From REEB95 sp050729835 (GTDB lineage Bacteria > Pseudomonadota > Alphaproteobacteria > ATCC43930 > CGMCC-115725): DNA of 64,000 nt. Both the position numbers and the translations under genes were made by a program. Below, one piece after another: positions 1 to 8,408 of the stretch. The notes beneath the pieces are model-generated. The model did not search any database and was not told the origin of the DNA. It saw nothing but the letters and a program-made list of their open reading frames with translations. The DNA lies in NCBI GenBank assembly GCA_050729835.1, contig JBOHLS010000012.1, forward strand, positions 18,027-82,026, written 5' to 3'. Position 1 is the first letter of the stretch. The number at the start of each line of letters is the position of its first letter.

Positions 1-467
1 GGTACGCCCGGCTCGGCTGGAACCCCGGCTCGTATTACGACTACAGCGTGCGCACACTCGACCCCCAGACCGCCGCCGCCGCCGGTGGCGCGCAGCATCA
101 GATCGGCTACCTCATCCGGCATTACGTCCTGCCCGATCTGCCGAAATTCGCCGCGGTCACCGCGCTCCTCGCCTGGCGGGGGCTGTGGATCGGCAAGTAT
201 TTCGGCTTCATCGCCTTTCCGCTCTTCGTCGCGGCCGTGGCGGCGGCGCCGTTACGGCGGCGCGCCGGCCGGCTACTGCTGCTGTCGCTGCCGGCCTTGT
301 TCATGCTGGCCTTCCAGGCGGCGATATCGGTGAGCATGAACCGCTACAACATCGACCTGAGCGCCTCGTTCGCGATCGGCGCCGCGGTCTGCTTCGCCGC
401 GCTTTACGAGCGCATCGCCGGCCGGCCCGGCGCGCTCACCAGAGCCGGCGTCCATCCCCATATATAG
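1..467 (+). CDS. 3' end of a polytopic membrane protein (glycosyltransferase-like)
   Basis: The reading frame is open from the left window edge (first whole codon at base 3) to a TAG at 465-467, so the N-terminus lies outside and the in-frame GTG at 48 is not taken as a start. About 155 residues are visible. They include two or three hydrophobic segments separated by short Arg-rich loops, then the stretch SMNRYNIDLSASFAIGAA and a polar tail. A near-C-terminal N-R-Y-N followed by a last membrane helix resembles the ends of GT39/ArnT-type lipid-linked sugar transferases, but no catalytic residue is visible, so this is a guess. It is codirectional with uvrA, 54 bases downstream. Confidence 0.6.
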   Translation, partial: YARLGWNPGSYYDYSVRTLDPQTAAAAGGAQHQIGYLIRHYVLPDLPKFAAVTALLAWRGLWIGKYFGFIAFPLFVAAVAAAPLRRRAGRLLLLSLPALFMLAFQAAISVSMNRYNIDLSASFAIGAAVCFAALYERIAGRPGALTRAGVHPHI

Positions 468-521
468 CCGGCCCTCGCCGGGTGGCGTCCGCACCACGGC
501 CAACCTATAGTTAGTCCGCCC

Positions 522-3371
522 ATGCAGCAGATCCGCGTTCGCGGCGCCCGCGAACACAATTTGAAGAACGTCGACGTCGACATGCCGCGCGACAGCCTGG
601 TGGTGATCACCGGCCTGTCGGGCTCGGGCAAGTCATCGCTCGCCTTCGATACGATCTATGCCGAGGGCCAGCGTCGCTATGTCGAAAGCCTGTCGGCCTA
701 TGCCCGCCAGTTCCTCGAGCTGATGCAGAAGCCCGACGTCGATTTGATCGAAGGCCTGTCGCCGGCGATCTCGATCGAGCAGAAGACCACCTCGCGCAAT
801 CCGCGCTCGACCGTCGGCACCGTCACCGAGATCTACGACTACATGCGGCTGATGTGGGCGCGCGTCGGAGTGCCCTATTCGCCGGCCACCGGCCTACCGA
901 TCGAGAGCCAGACCGTGTCGCAGATGGTCGATCGCGTCATGACGATGGCCGAGAGCACGCGGCTCTTCCTGCTGGCGCCGATCGTGCGCGGTCGCAAGGG
1001 CGAGTACCGCAAGGACCTGCTCGAATTGCAGAAGCGCGGCTTTCAGCGCGTCAAGATCGACGGCAAGATGCACGACATCGACGCCGCGCCGGCGCTCGAC
1101 AAGAAGCTCAAGCACGACATCGAGGTCGTGGTCGACCGCATCGTTGTGCGCAAGAACCTCGGCAACCGCGTCGCCGACAGCCTTGAGACCGCACTCAAGC
1201 TCGCCGATGGCATCGCGATCGCCGAGGACGCCGACAGCGGCAAGCAAACGATCTTCTCCGCCAAGTTCGCCTGCCCGGTCTCGGGCTTCACCATTCCCGA
1301 GATCGAGCCGCGGCTGTTCTCGTTCAACAACCCGTTTGGCGCCTGCCCGACCTGCGACGGCCTTGGCACCAAGCTGTTCTTCGATTCCGATTTGATCGTG
1401 CCCGACGAGCGGCTGAGCCTGCGCGAAGGCGCGATCGCGCCCTGGAATACGCAATCGACGCAGTATTACTCCCAGACGCTCGACAGCCTGGCGCGGCACC
1501 TGAAGATCAGCGTCAACACGCCGTGGAAGGACCTCGACGACAAGGCGCGCCAGGCCATCATCTATGGCACCGGCGACACGCCGGTAACTATGAAATACGA
1601 CGACGGCCGCAAGAGTTATTCCACGACGCGGCCGTTCGAGGGCGTTATTCCCAACATCGAGCGCCGCTGGCGCGAAACCGAGAGCATCTGGCGCCGGGAA
1701 GAGCTCGCGCGCTACCAGAACACCGCGCCGTGCGAAGCCTGCCAGGGTCACCGCCTCAAGCCCGAGGCGCTGGCGGTCAAGATTCGGAAGCTCGACATTA
1801 GCCAGGTCGCCGAGATGTCGATCCTCGCCGCCGGCGAGTGGTTCGGCGGGCTCGCCCAGCACCTGACGCCAAAGCAGCGCGACATCGCCGCGCGCATCCT
1901 GAAGGAGATCAACGAGCGCCTCAGCTTCCTGTGCAACGTTGGCCTCGAATACCTGACGCTGTCGCGCGCCTCGGGCACCCTGTCCGGCGGCGAAAGCCAG
2001 CGCATCCGCCTCGCCTCGCAGATCGGCTCGGGCCTGACCGGCGTGCTCTACGTCCTGGACGAGCCGTCGATCGGCTTGCACCAGCGCGACAACGACCGGC
2101 TGCTGATGACGCTGAAACGCCTGCGCGATCTCGGCAATACCGTACTGGTGGTCGAGCACGACGAGGAGGCGATCCGCGCCGCCGATTATCTCATCGACAT
2201 GGGCCCGGCCGCCGGCATCCACGGTGGCAAGGTGGTGGCGGTCGGCATACCCGACGAGGTGATGAAGAGCCCTGACAGCGTCACCGCCGCCTATCTCACC
2301 GGCCGCAAGCGCATCGCCCTGCCGCCGCAGCGCCGGCACGGCAGCGGCAAGACGCTGACCGTGGTCGGGGCGCGCGCCAACAATCTGCAAAACATCAAGG
2401 TCGGCTTCCCGCTCGGCGCCCTCACTTGCATCACCGGCGTCTCCGGCGGCGGGAAATCCACGCTGGTTATCGATACCCTCTACAAGGCGCTTGCGCGCAA
2501 GCTGATGGGCGCACGCGAGCAGGCCGGCGCGCACGACCGCATCGACGGCGTCGAGCATCTCGACAAGGTCATCGACATCGACCAGAGCGCGATCGGCCGC
2601 ACGCCGCGCTCCAACCCCGCGACCTATACCGGCGCGTTCACGCCGATCCGCGATTGGTTTGCCGGGCTGCCCGAGGCCAAGGCACGCGGCTATGGGCCCG
2701 GGCGGTTCTCGTTCAACGTCAAGGGCGGACGCTGCGAGGCCTGCGAGGGCGACGGTGTCATCAAGATCGAGATGCATTTTTTGCCTGACGTCTACGTCCA
2801 GTGCGACGTGTGCAAGGGCAAGCGTTACAACCGCGAGACCCTCGAGGTCGAGTTCAAGGGCAAGAGCATCGCCGACGTGCTCGACATGACGGTCGAGGAA
2901 GGCGCCACGTTTTTCTCGGCTGTGCCGTCGATCCGCGAGAAGCTGGCGACGCTCGAACGCGTGGGGTTGGGCTACATCCATATCGGTCAGCCGGCGACGA
3001 CGCTGTCGGGCGGCGAGGCACAGCGTGTCAAGCTCGCCAAGGAACTGTCGCGGCGCGCCACCGGTCGCACGCTCTACATTCTCGACGAACCCACGACGGG
3101 CCTGCATTTCGACGACGTAAGCAAATTACTCGAAGTCCTGCATGCGCTCGTCGACCAGGGCAACACCATCCTGGTGATCGAGCACAATCTCGAGGTCATC
3201 AAGACCGCCGACTGGATCGTCGATCTTGGGCCCGAGGGCGGCTCGGGCGGCGGACGCGTGGTGGCGACCGGCACACCCGAGCAAATCGCCGCCGCCAAGG
3301 GCAGCTACACCGGCGAATATCTCAAGGCTTATCTGGCCCGCTATTCCGAGAAAAAGCGCAAGCGGGCGTGA
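522..3371 (+). CDS. uvrA: Excinuclease ABC subunit UvrA
   Basis: This is the damage-sensing ATPase of nucleotide excision repair; a UvrA dimer loads UvrB onto lesions. The 949-residue length is normal. The first Walker A (GLSGSGKSS) is at residues 31-39, the first ABC signature LSGGESQR is near 490, the second Walker A (GVSGGGKST) is near 640, and LSGGEAQR is near 830, followed by ILDEPTTGLH. The C-terminal half has the C-x2-C-x18-C-x2-C zinc module starting CEACEGDG that is needed for damage discrimination. Additional Cys pairs (CPTCDG, CEACQGH) lie in the N-terminal half. The ATG at 522 has no strong Shine-Dalgarno, but the conserved N-terminus (IRVRGAREHNLKN) starts right after it. No LexA box was recognised upstream. 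Confidence 0.98.
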   Translation: MQQIRVRGAREHNLKNVDVDMPRDSLVVITGLSGSGKSSLAFDTIYAEGQRRYVESLSAYARQFLELMQKPDVDLIEGLSPAISIEQKTTSRNPRSTVGTVTEIYDYMRLMWARVGVPYSPATGLPIESQTVSQMVDRVMTMAESTRLFLLAPIVRGRKGEYRKDLLELQKRGFQRVKIDGKMHDIDAAPALDKKLKHDIEVVVDRIVVRKNLGNRVADSLETALKLADGIAIAEDADSGKQTIFSAKFACPVSGFTIPEIEPRLFSFNNPFGACPTCDGLGTKLFFDSDLIVPDERLSLREGAIAPWNTQSTQYYSQTLDSLARHLKISVNTPWKDLDDKARQAIIYGTGDTPVTMKYDDGRKSYSTTRPFEGVIPNIERRWRETESIWRREELARYQNTAPCEACQGHRLKPEALAVKIRKLDISQVAEMSILAAGEWFGGLAQHLTPKQRDIAARILKEINERLSFLCNVGLEYLTLSRASGTLSGGESQRIRLASQIGSGLTGVLYVLDEPSIGLHQRDNDRLLMTLKRLRDLGNTVLVVEHDEEAIRAADYLIDMGPAAGIHGGKVVAVGIPDEVMKSPDSVTAAYLTGRKRIALPPQRRHGSGKTLTVVGARANNLQNIKVGFPLGALTCITGVSGGGKSTLVIDTLYKALARKLMGAREQAGAHDRIDGVEHLDKVIDIDQSAIGRTPRSNPATYTGAFTPIRDWFAGLPEAKARGYGPGRFSFNVKGGRCEACEGDGVIKIEMHFLPDVYVQCDVCKGKRYNRETLEVEFKGKSIADVLDMTVEEGATFFSAVPSIREKLATLERVGLGYIHIGQPATTLSGGEAQRVKLAKELSRRATGRTLYILDEPTTGLHFDDVSKLLEVLHALVDQGNTILVIEHNLEVIKTADWIVDLGPEGGSGGGRVVATGTPEQIAAAKGSYTGEYLKAYLARYSEKKRKRA

Positions 3372-3493
3372 CCAAGCGCCGCGGCAGCGACCGCCGGCTA
3401 GCTATTATCGCGCCCTAAAATCCCCGACGGACACCGATTGCGCCACGGCCCGGTTTCGCCCAAGCTGATGCGGCAAAACCGTGGAGGGACCCG

Positions 3494-3931
3494 ATGCTCA
3501 AGGAATTCCGTGACTTCGCGATGCGCGGCAACGTCATCGACCTTGCCGTCGGTTTCATCATGGGCGCCGCCTTCGGCAAGATCGTGACCTCGCTGGTCAA
3601 CGACATCTTGATGCCGCCGATCGGGTTGTTGCTCGGCAAGGTCGATTTCTCCGGCCTGTTCGTCAACCTGACGAGCCAGCATTTCGATACGATAGCCCAG
3701 GCCAAGGCCGCGGGCGCGGCGACGCTCAACTACGGCGTGTTCATCAACACGCTGATCAATTTCATCATCGTCGCCTTCGCCGTGTTTCTGCTGGTGCGCC
3801 AAGTCAACCGGATGACCGCCAAGTTCGCGCCGCCGCCGACCGCGCCCGCCACCAAGGAATGTCCCTATTGCATCTCGACGATCGCGCTCAAGGCGACGCG
3901 CTGTCCGCACTGCACCGCGACGCTTGCCTGA
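3494..3931 (+). CDS. mscL: Large-conductance mechanosensitive channel MscL with C-terminal zinc ribbon
   Basis: MscL is a homopentameric inner-membrane pore that opens under membrane tension to release solutes on hypo-osmotic shock. The N-terminal amphipathic helix (LKEFRDFAMRGN) and pore helix TM1 (VIDLAVGFIMGAAFGKI, about 14-30) match the family, and TM2 is about 85-104. After TM2 the usual charged cytoplasmic helix bundle is missing. A Pro/Ala linker is followed by CPYC (C123, C126) and CPHC (C137, C140), a four-Cys zinc-ribbon pattern, ending at residue 145. A GGAGGG Shine-Dalgarno sits 6 bases before the ATG. The gene stands alone between uvrA and the convergent NDUFAF6-like gene. Confidence 0.95.
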   Translation: MLKEFRDFAMRGNVIDLAVGFIMGAAFGKIVTSLVNDILMPPIGLLLGKVDFSGLFVNLTSQHFDTIAQAKAAGAATLNYGVFINTLINFIIVAFAVFLLVRQVNRMTAKFAPPPTAPATKECPYCISTIALKATRCPHCTATLA

Positions 3932-3943
3932 ATTCCGGTTCGG

Positions 3944-4801
3944 TCAGATGCGGCCGCGCCGCGCCGCGAGATAGAGCCGCAGGCCGCGCCACGGATCGGG
4001 TCGCGTCACGCGCGCGGCGAAGAGATCATATTTGGCGCCCTCGATCTGGGCCAGCCAGCGCTCCGCCACCAAGGCCGACAACAGCACCGGCAAGGCCGTC
4101 TCGGGAACCTCCTCGCTCAGCGCACGCGCCTTGTCGAGCCGCGCATGCGCGGCCTCGGCGATCACCGACGCCGCGTCGCGCAGCGCCGGCGTCGCCCGCG
4201 AACCCAAGGCGTGCCGCCCGGGATCGAGTTCGGCGGGAATGAACGAGCGGCCGAACCGGGCATGAAAGCCGGTGGCGCGCAACAGCCCCGCCAGCGCATA
4301 GGCGATGCCGATGTGGCGTGCCGCGGTTGCCGCGGCGCCCTTGCTGTCCCTCACCGCGAGAGCGTGCAGCGCCAGGACATTGAGTCCGCCGCCGGTTGCG
4401 TTGACGTAGTCCTCGAGCTGGGTGAAGGTGGTCGGCGGATCCGGCAGCAGGTCCTGCTCGCGCGCATCGATCATCCGCTGAAGCGCCGACTGCGACAGAT
4501 GATGCGCGCGAATGACGTGCGCCAAGGGCTCGGCCACCTCGTTCTGGCGCGGCGGCTGGCCGGCGGCGATCTCGGCGAGCGTATCGCGCCACCACTGCAG
4601 CCGAACACGGCCCATCATCGGCTCGCGAACGCTTTCGCGCACCTTGGCGAGCTCGTAGTTGAAGGCGTAGAGCGCGAACAAGTTCTCGCGGTGATGCTCA
4701 GGCGCGAACAGCGCCGTCGCGTAGCGATCACGATCGTGCTGCCGCACCAACGCCGCCAGCGCAGACGGCGCGGAACGATCGGCTTCGGCAATAGACGCCA
4801 T
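3944..4801 (-). CDS. Squalene/phytoene synthase-family protein, NDUFAF6 (complex I assembly) homologue
   Basis: This 285-residue all-helical protein belongs to the isoprenyl-diphosphate synthase fold of squalene/phytoene synthases. It contains ALYAFNYELAKVRESV and RLQWWRD near residues 43-72, the region where true synthases carry DxxxD. The Asp-rich motifs are not intact here, as in the mitochondrial assembly factor NDUFAF6. It lies 120 bases downstream of the NDUFAF3-like gene and the secDF genes on the same strand, a grouping that favours an assembly-factor role over carotenoid or hopanoid synthesis. A carotenoid-type enzyme cannot be excluded from sequence alone. The stop is 12 bases from the convergent mscL stop. 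Confidence 0.85.
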   Translation of the reverse strand: MASIAEADRSAPSALAALVRQHDRDRYATALFAPEHHRENLFALYAFNYELAKVRESVREPMMGRVRLQWWRDTLAEIAAGQPPRQNEVAEPLAHVIRAHHLSQSALQRMIDAREQDLLPDPPTTFTQLEDYVNATGGGLNVLALHALAVRDSKGAAATAARHIGIAYALAGLLRATGFHARFGRSFIPAELDPGRHALGSRATPALRDAASVIAEAAHARLDKARALSEEVPETALPVLLSALVAERWLAQIEGAKYDLFAARVTRPDPWRGLRLYLAARRGRI

Positions 4802-4921
4802 GCTCGACAGCCTCCGGTGATGCGGAATTCGGGACAGGCGCTCCGGCGCCGCCTACCCGGGACCATGCGAACGAGCGGCCGCAGGCTGACGAGTCTTGTC
4901 GTTTCCGTCAAGGCGCCGTGG

Positions 4922-5296
4922 TTAACCGGGCGGTAACAATGCCGCGGCGACGCGGCGCTCTTCCGCCAACAGGACGTTGTAGGTACGACAGGCGGCGCCG
5001 GTGTCCATCGCGTCGACCACCATGCCCTTGGACTTGAGCCCGGCGCGCAACGCGGCGGGCACCGGCGCCAGGCGCGCGCCGCAGCCGAGCAGCAGAATCT
5101 CGATGCCGCGGCCGAACAGCGGACTCAAACTGTCGAACGTAACGTCGGACAGCGCGCCGACGTTCCAGGCGATCGTGGCCTCGGCCGTGACCAGGATGGC
5201 GCCTTCATAGGTGACGCCGCCGACATGGAAACCGTTGCGCCCGTAACTGTCGACGACCTGGCGCCCCACGGGGATCAGGGGCGTGATATCGGTCAC
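4922..5296 (-). CDS. Mth938-like (DUF498) protein, NDUFAF3 homologue
   Basis: This small soluble protein of 124 residues has the Mth938 fold, with the typical core GRGIEILLLGCGARLAPVP and the later GMVVDAMDTGAACRTYNVL. Family members include human NDUFAF3, needed for early assembly of respiratory complex I. The molecular activity is unknown. The start is GTG at 5296, giving a GTGA overlap with the secF stop, so translation is probably coupled to secF. Its position directly after secDF and before a NDUFAF6-like gene agrees with a role in membrane-complex biogenesis. Confidence 0.88.
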   Translation of the reverse strand: MTDITPLIPVGRQVVDSYGRNGFHVGGVTYEGAILVTAEATIAWNVGALSDVTFDSLSPLFGRGIEILLLGCGARLAPVPAALRAGLKSKGMVVDAMDTGAACRTYNVLLAEERRVAAALLPPG

Positions 5297-6273
5297 GGCG
5301 CCCCGGTCTTGGCGCGTGGCTGCTGGCCGGGTGCGGCCGGCGGCGAAGCCGACGGCGCCGGCTCGCCGCCGCGGCCGTGCACGCCCTTGGGCCGGATGTA
5401 ATAGAGCATCGGTGCGGCGATGAAGAGCGACGAATAGGTGCCGACGACGATACCCCAGAGCATCGCGATCGAGAAGCCGTGCAGAACCTGGCCGCCGAAG
5501 AAGAACAGCGACAGCACCGCCAGCGCCGTGGTGCTGACGGTCAGGATGGTGCGCGACAGCGTCTCGTTGAGGCTCTTGTTGATCAGCGTCGAGAAATCCA
5601 TCGTCTTGTAGCGGCGCATGGTCTCGCGCACGCGGTCATAGATCACCACCGTATCGTTGATCGAGTAGCCGGCGATGGTCAGGATCGCGGCCAGGGTCGT
5701 CAGGTTGAACTCGATCTGCAGCAGCGAGAACAATCCGACCGTGGTGATGGTGTCGTGCAGCGTCGACAGCATGGCGCCGATGCCGAATTGCCACTCGAAC
5801 CGGAACCAGACGTAGACTGCTATGGCGACCAGCGCCAGGATGGTGGCGATGGTTCCGGCGCGGATCAGCTCGGCGCCGATCGTCGGCCCGACCACGTTGG
5901 TGCTGCGATAATCGATGCCCGGGCCGAGCGCCTGCTTGACCTTGGTGACCGCCTGCTCCTGCGCCTGGTCGCCACCGGGCTGGCGCTGGACGCGGATCAT
6001 CACGTCGTCGGGGCCGCCGAAGCCCTGGAGCGCAACCTGGCCGATGCCGAGGCCGTCGAGCTTACTGCGCATCGCCGAGAGATCGGCCGGCTGCGGCGTG
6101 CGCGCCTCGATGACGATGCCGCCGGAGAAATCGATGCCGTAGTTAAGGCCGTTGACCGCAAACAGCACGATCGAGCCGATCGTCATGATCGCCGAGAGCG
6201 CGAAGCCGATCATGCGCAGCCCCATGAAGTCAATGTTGGGGATGCGGCGGATGACGATGAGCGGGCGGAACAT
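5293..6273 (-). CDS. secF: Protein translocase subunit SecF
   Basis: SecF partners with SecD and YajC around SecYEG and uses the proton gradient to help pull preproteins out of the translocon. The protein is 326 residues. It has TM1 near 20-38, the periplasmic domain with YGIDFSGGIVIE, then five membrane segments including ILTIAGYSINDTVVIYDRVRE (near 190-210), which is the SecD/SecF signature. The C-terminus is Pro/Ala-rich and cytoplasmic. It sits 10 bases after secD and overlaps the NDUFAF3-like start. Confidence 0.97.
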   Translation of the reverse strand: MFRPLIVIRRIPNIDFMGLRMIGFALSAIMTIGSIVLFAVNGLNYGIDFSGGIVIEARTPQPADLSAMRSKLDGLGIGQVALQGFGGPDDVMIRVQRQPGGDQAQEQAVTKVKQALGPGIDYRSTNVVGPTIGAELIRAGTIATILALVAIAVYVWFRFEWQFGIGAMLSTLHDTITTVGLFSLLQIEFNLTTLAAILTIAGYSINDTVVIYDRVRETMRRYKTMDFSTLINKSLNETLSRTILTVSTTALAVLSLFFFGGQVLHGFSIAMLWGIVVGTYSSLFIAAPMLYYIRPKGVHGRGGEPAPSASPPAAPGQQPRAKTGAP

Positions 6274-6283
6274 CGGCGCGGAC

Positions 6284-7855
6284 CTAGATCGGAATCACTT
6301 TGGGCTTGAAGCGGCGCAGCCAGGTGACGATCTGCAAGCGCGTCACCAGGATGGCCGAGAACAGCGAGGTCAACACGCCGAGGCTCAGCGTCACGGCGAA
6401 GCCCTTGACCGGGCCGGAGCCGAGCCAGAACATCAGCGCGCCGGCGACCAGTGTGGTGACGTGGCTATCCAGGATGGTGCCGAAAGCTCGCTCGAACCCG
6501 GCCTGAAGCGACGAGATCAGCGAGCGGCCGCCGCGCACCTCCTCGCGGATGCGCTCGTAGATCAGCACGTTGGCGTCGACCGCCATACCCAGGGTGAGGG
6601 CGATGCCGGCGATGCCCGGCAGGGTCAGCGTCGCGCCCAAAAGCGTCAGCGCCGCCATCATAATGCACAGGTTGAAGAACAGCGCGATGTCGGCGAAGAT
6701 TCCGAACAAGCCGTAGAACACGACCATGAAGACGACCACCAGGGCGACGCCGACGATGCAGGCGGTGGTGCCTTCACGGATCGAATCCGCGCCGAGATCA
6801 GGGCCGACGCTGCGCTCCTCGATCACGGTCAGCGGCGCCGGCAGTGCGCCGGCGCGCAACAGCAGCGCCAGATCGTTGGCCGACTGTACCGTGAAACTGC
6901 CCTCGATCACGCCCTGCCCGCCCAGGATCGGCTCCTTGATAACCGGCGCGCTGATCACCTTGTTGTCGAGCACGATTGCGAAGAGCTTGCCGACGTTCAC
7001 CTTGGTCGCCTCGGCGAAGCGCCGCGCGCCGACGGAATCGAACTTGAACGACACCACCGGCTCGTTCTCCTGGAAGGTCGGCTGCGCGTCGGTCAGCATG
7101 TCGCCCGACACCAGGACGCGGCGGCGCACGACGTAGCCGGTCGGCAGGCCGGGGCGGGTCTGCGCCGTCGGCAGGAACTCGTCGCCCGGCGGCACGCGAC
7201 CGTTGCGCGCGTCCTCGACCGAGGCGCTGGCGTCAACCATCTGGAACGTCAGTCGCGCGGTCTTGCCGAGCAGCGCCTTGACATGCTCGGGATTGCTGAT
7301 GCCCGGCAGCTCGACCAGGATGCGCTTGTCGCCCTCGCGCTGAATGGTCGCCTCGCGCGTGCCGGTCTCGTCGATGCGGCGGCGCACGATCTCGATCGAC
7401 TGATCGACCGCCGAGCGCTGGCGCGCCTCGACGGCCTGGTGCGTCGGCTTCAGCGTGATCGTGCCATCGGACTGGCTGGCGATCTGGAGATCGGGATCGA
7501 ATTTGAGGATGGCGGCGCGCATCGCGTCGTATTTCGACGCATCGGTCAGCTTGACGGCGACGTGATCGCCGGCGACGCCGAGATTGGTGTAGCCGACATG
7601 CTGGGCGATCAGCGTCGTGCGCAGCCCATCGACCAGGTTGTTGAGGCGGTCGCGCTCGACCGAGGCGGTGTCGACTTCGAGCAGCAGGTAGGAGCCGCCG
7701 CGCAGATCGAGGCCGAGGCTCACCTGATGCTTAGGCAGGAACCCCGGCCAGGATTCGACTGTCCGGGTCGAGAACGCGTTGGGCAGCGTGAAGATGACCC
7801 CCAGCGCACAAACCGCCAGGATAAGGGCGATCTTCCACGTCTGGAAATACAGCAT
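6284..7855 (-). CDS. secD: Protein translocase subunit SecD
   Basis: This 523-residue RND-type subunit of the Sec accessory complex has an N-terminal TM followed by LGLDLRGGSYLLLEVD, the head region, and P1/P4 periplasmic domains including RILVELPGISNPEHVKALLG. The C-terminal six-helix bundle contains LTLGMAVDANVLIYERIREE. The ATG at 7855 directly follows yajC (3-base gap) and the secF start is 10 bases downstream, so yajC-secD-secF forms one operon. Confidence 0.98.
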   Translation of the reverse strand: MLYFQTWKIALILAVCALGVIFTLPNAFSTRTVESWPGFLPKHQVSLGLDLRGGSYLLLEVDTASVERDRLNNLVDGLRTTLIAQHVGYTNLGVAGDHVAVKLTDASKYDAMRAAILKFDPDLQIASQSDGTITLKPTHQAVEARQRSAVDQSIEIVRRRIDETGTREATIQREGDKRILVELPGISNPEHVKALLGKTARLTFQMVDASASVEDARNGRVPPGDEFLPTAQTRPGLPTGYVVRRRVLVSGDMLTDAQPTFQENEPVVSFKFDSVGARRFAEATKVNVGKLFAIVLDNKVISAPVIKEPILGGQGVIEGSFTVQSANDLALLLRAGALPAPLTVIEERSVGPDLGADSIREGTTACIVGVALVVVFMVVFYGLFGIFADIALFFNLCIMMAALTLLGATLTLPGIAGIALTLGMAVDANVLIYERIREEVRGGRSLISSLQAGFERAFGTILDSHVTTLVAGALMFWLGSGPVKGFAVTLSLGVLTSLFSAILVTRLQIVTWLRRFKPKVIPI

Positions 7856-7858
7856 GCG

Positions 7859-8263
7859 TTAGCCGCCGGCTTTGGCGCTGTCCTTGGTTGTGTCCTTGGC
7901 GCCGTCGTCTTCGTCGTCGTCGTCCTTGTCGGCCTTGGCGGGGGCCGGCGCGGGCTTGGCCAGCACGCTGACCACCGTGCTGCGCATCACGCGCACGCGG
8001 GTGTTGTCGGCGATGTCGATCAGCACCTCGTCGTCGTTCATGACCTTAGCGACGGTGCCGATGATGCCACCGCCGGTGACGACGCGGTCGCCGCGGCGCA
8101 GCGCCGCGAGCATGGTCTTGGTGTCTTTCGCCTTCTTCTGCTGCGGCCGGATGAGGAAGAAATAGAAGACGACGAAGATCAGCGCGAGCGGCGCCATCTG
8201 CATGATGGTGCTGGTGCTGCCGCCTCCGGCCGCCTGCGCATAGGCCGGCGAAATCAAGAACAT
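7859..8263 (-). CDS. yajC: Preprotein translocase subunit YajC
   Basis: This single-pass SecDF partner has 134 residues. The chosen ATG at 8263 is preceded by GGGAG about 6 bases upstream and gives the expected N-terminus MFLISPAYAQ followed by a TM segment (LALIFVVFYFFLIRPQQKK, near 24-42). A cytoplasmic domain with GDRVVTGGGIIGTV follows. The C-terminus is an acidic, low-complexity tail (KADKDDDDEDD). An upstream in-frame ATG at 8449 would add 62 residues without homology and was rejected. The gene is divergent from the DUF815 gene, so 8264-8408 must hold promoters for both. Confidence 0.95.
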   Translation of the reverse strand: MFLISPAYAQAAGGGSTSTIMQMAPLALIFVVFYFFLIRPQQKKAKDTKTMLAALRRGDRVVTGGGIIGTVAKVMNDDEVLIDIADNTRVRVMRSTVVSVLAKPAPAPAKADKDDDDEDDGAKDTTKDSAKAGG

Positions 8264-8408
8264 ATCGAACTCCCGGGCGATGTGGAGCGCATTGGTAATG
8301 GACTTGGGTTGAAAGCGCAAGGCGAGGTCGCGGTTGACGGCGCGCCTGCGCGCGCTTAGGGTCGCGGCGAAATTTTCCCTCTCCGCCAAAGGCTTACCGT
8401 CCCTTTCC

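Noticed and set aside
536..562. LexA-like GTTC/GAAC pair at the uvrA start
   Set aside because: Alphaproteobacterial LexA sites are direct repeats with 7-base spacing; here the halves are inverted with 11 bases between and lie within the coding region.
894..3107. 737-residue open frame antisense to uvrA
   Set aside because: GC-rich mirror of uvrA codon bias; composition is Arg/Ala/Asp-rich with no domain pattern, while uvrA is complete on the other strand.
6152..8359. 735-residue open frame antisense to secD and yajC
   Set aside because: No recognisable motif; explained by high third-position GC in the sec genes.
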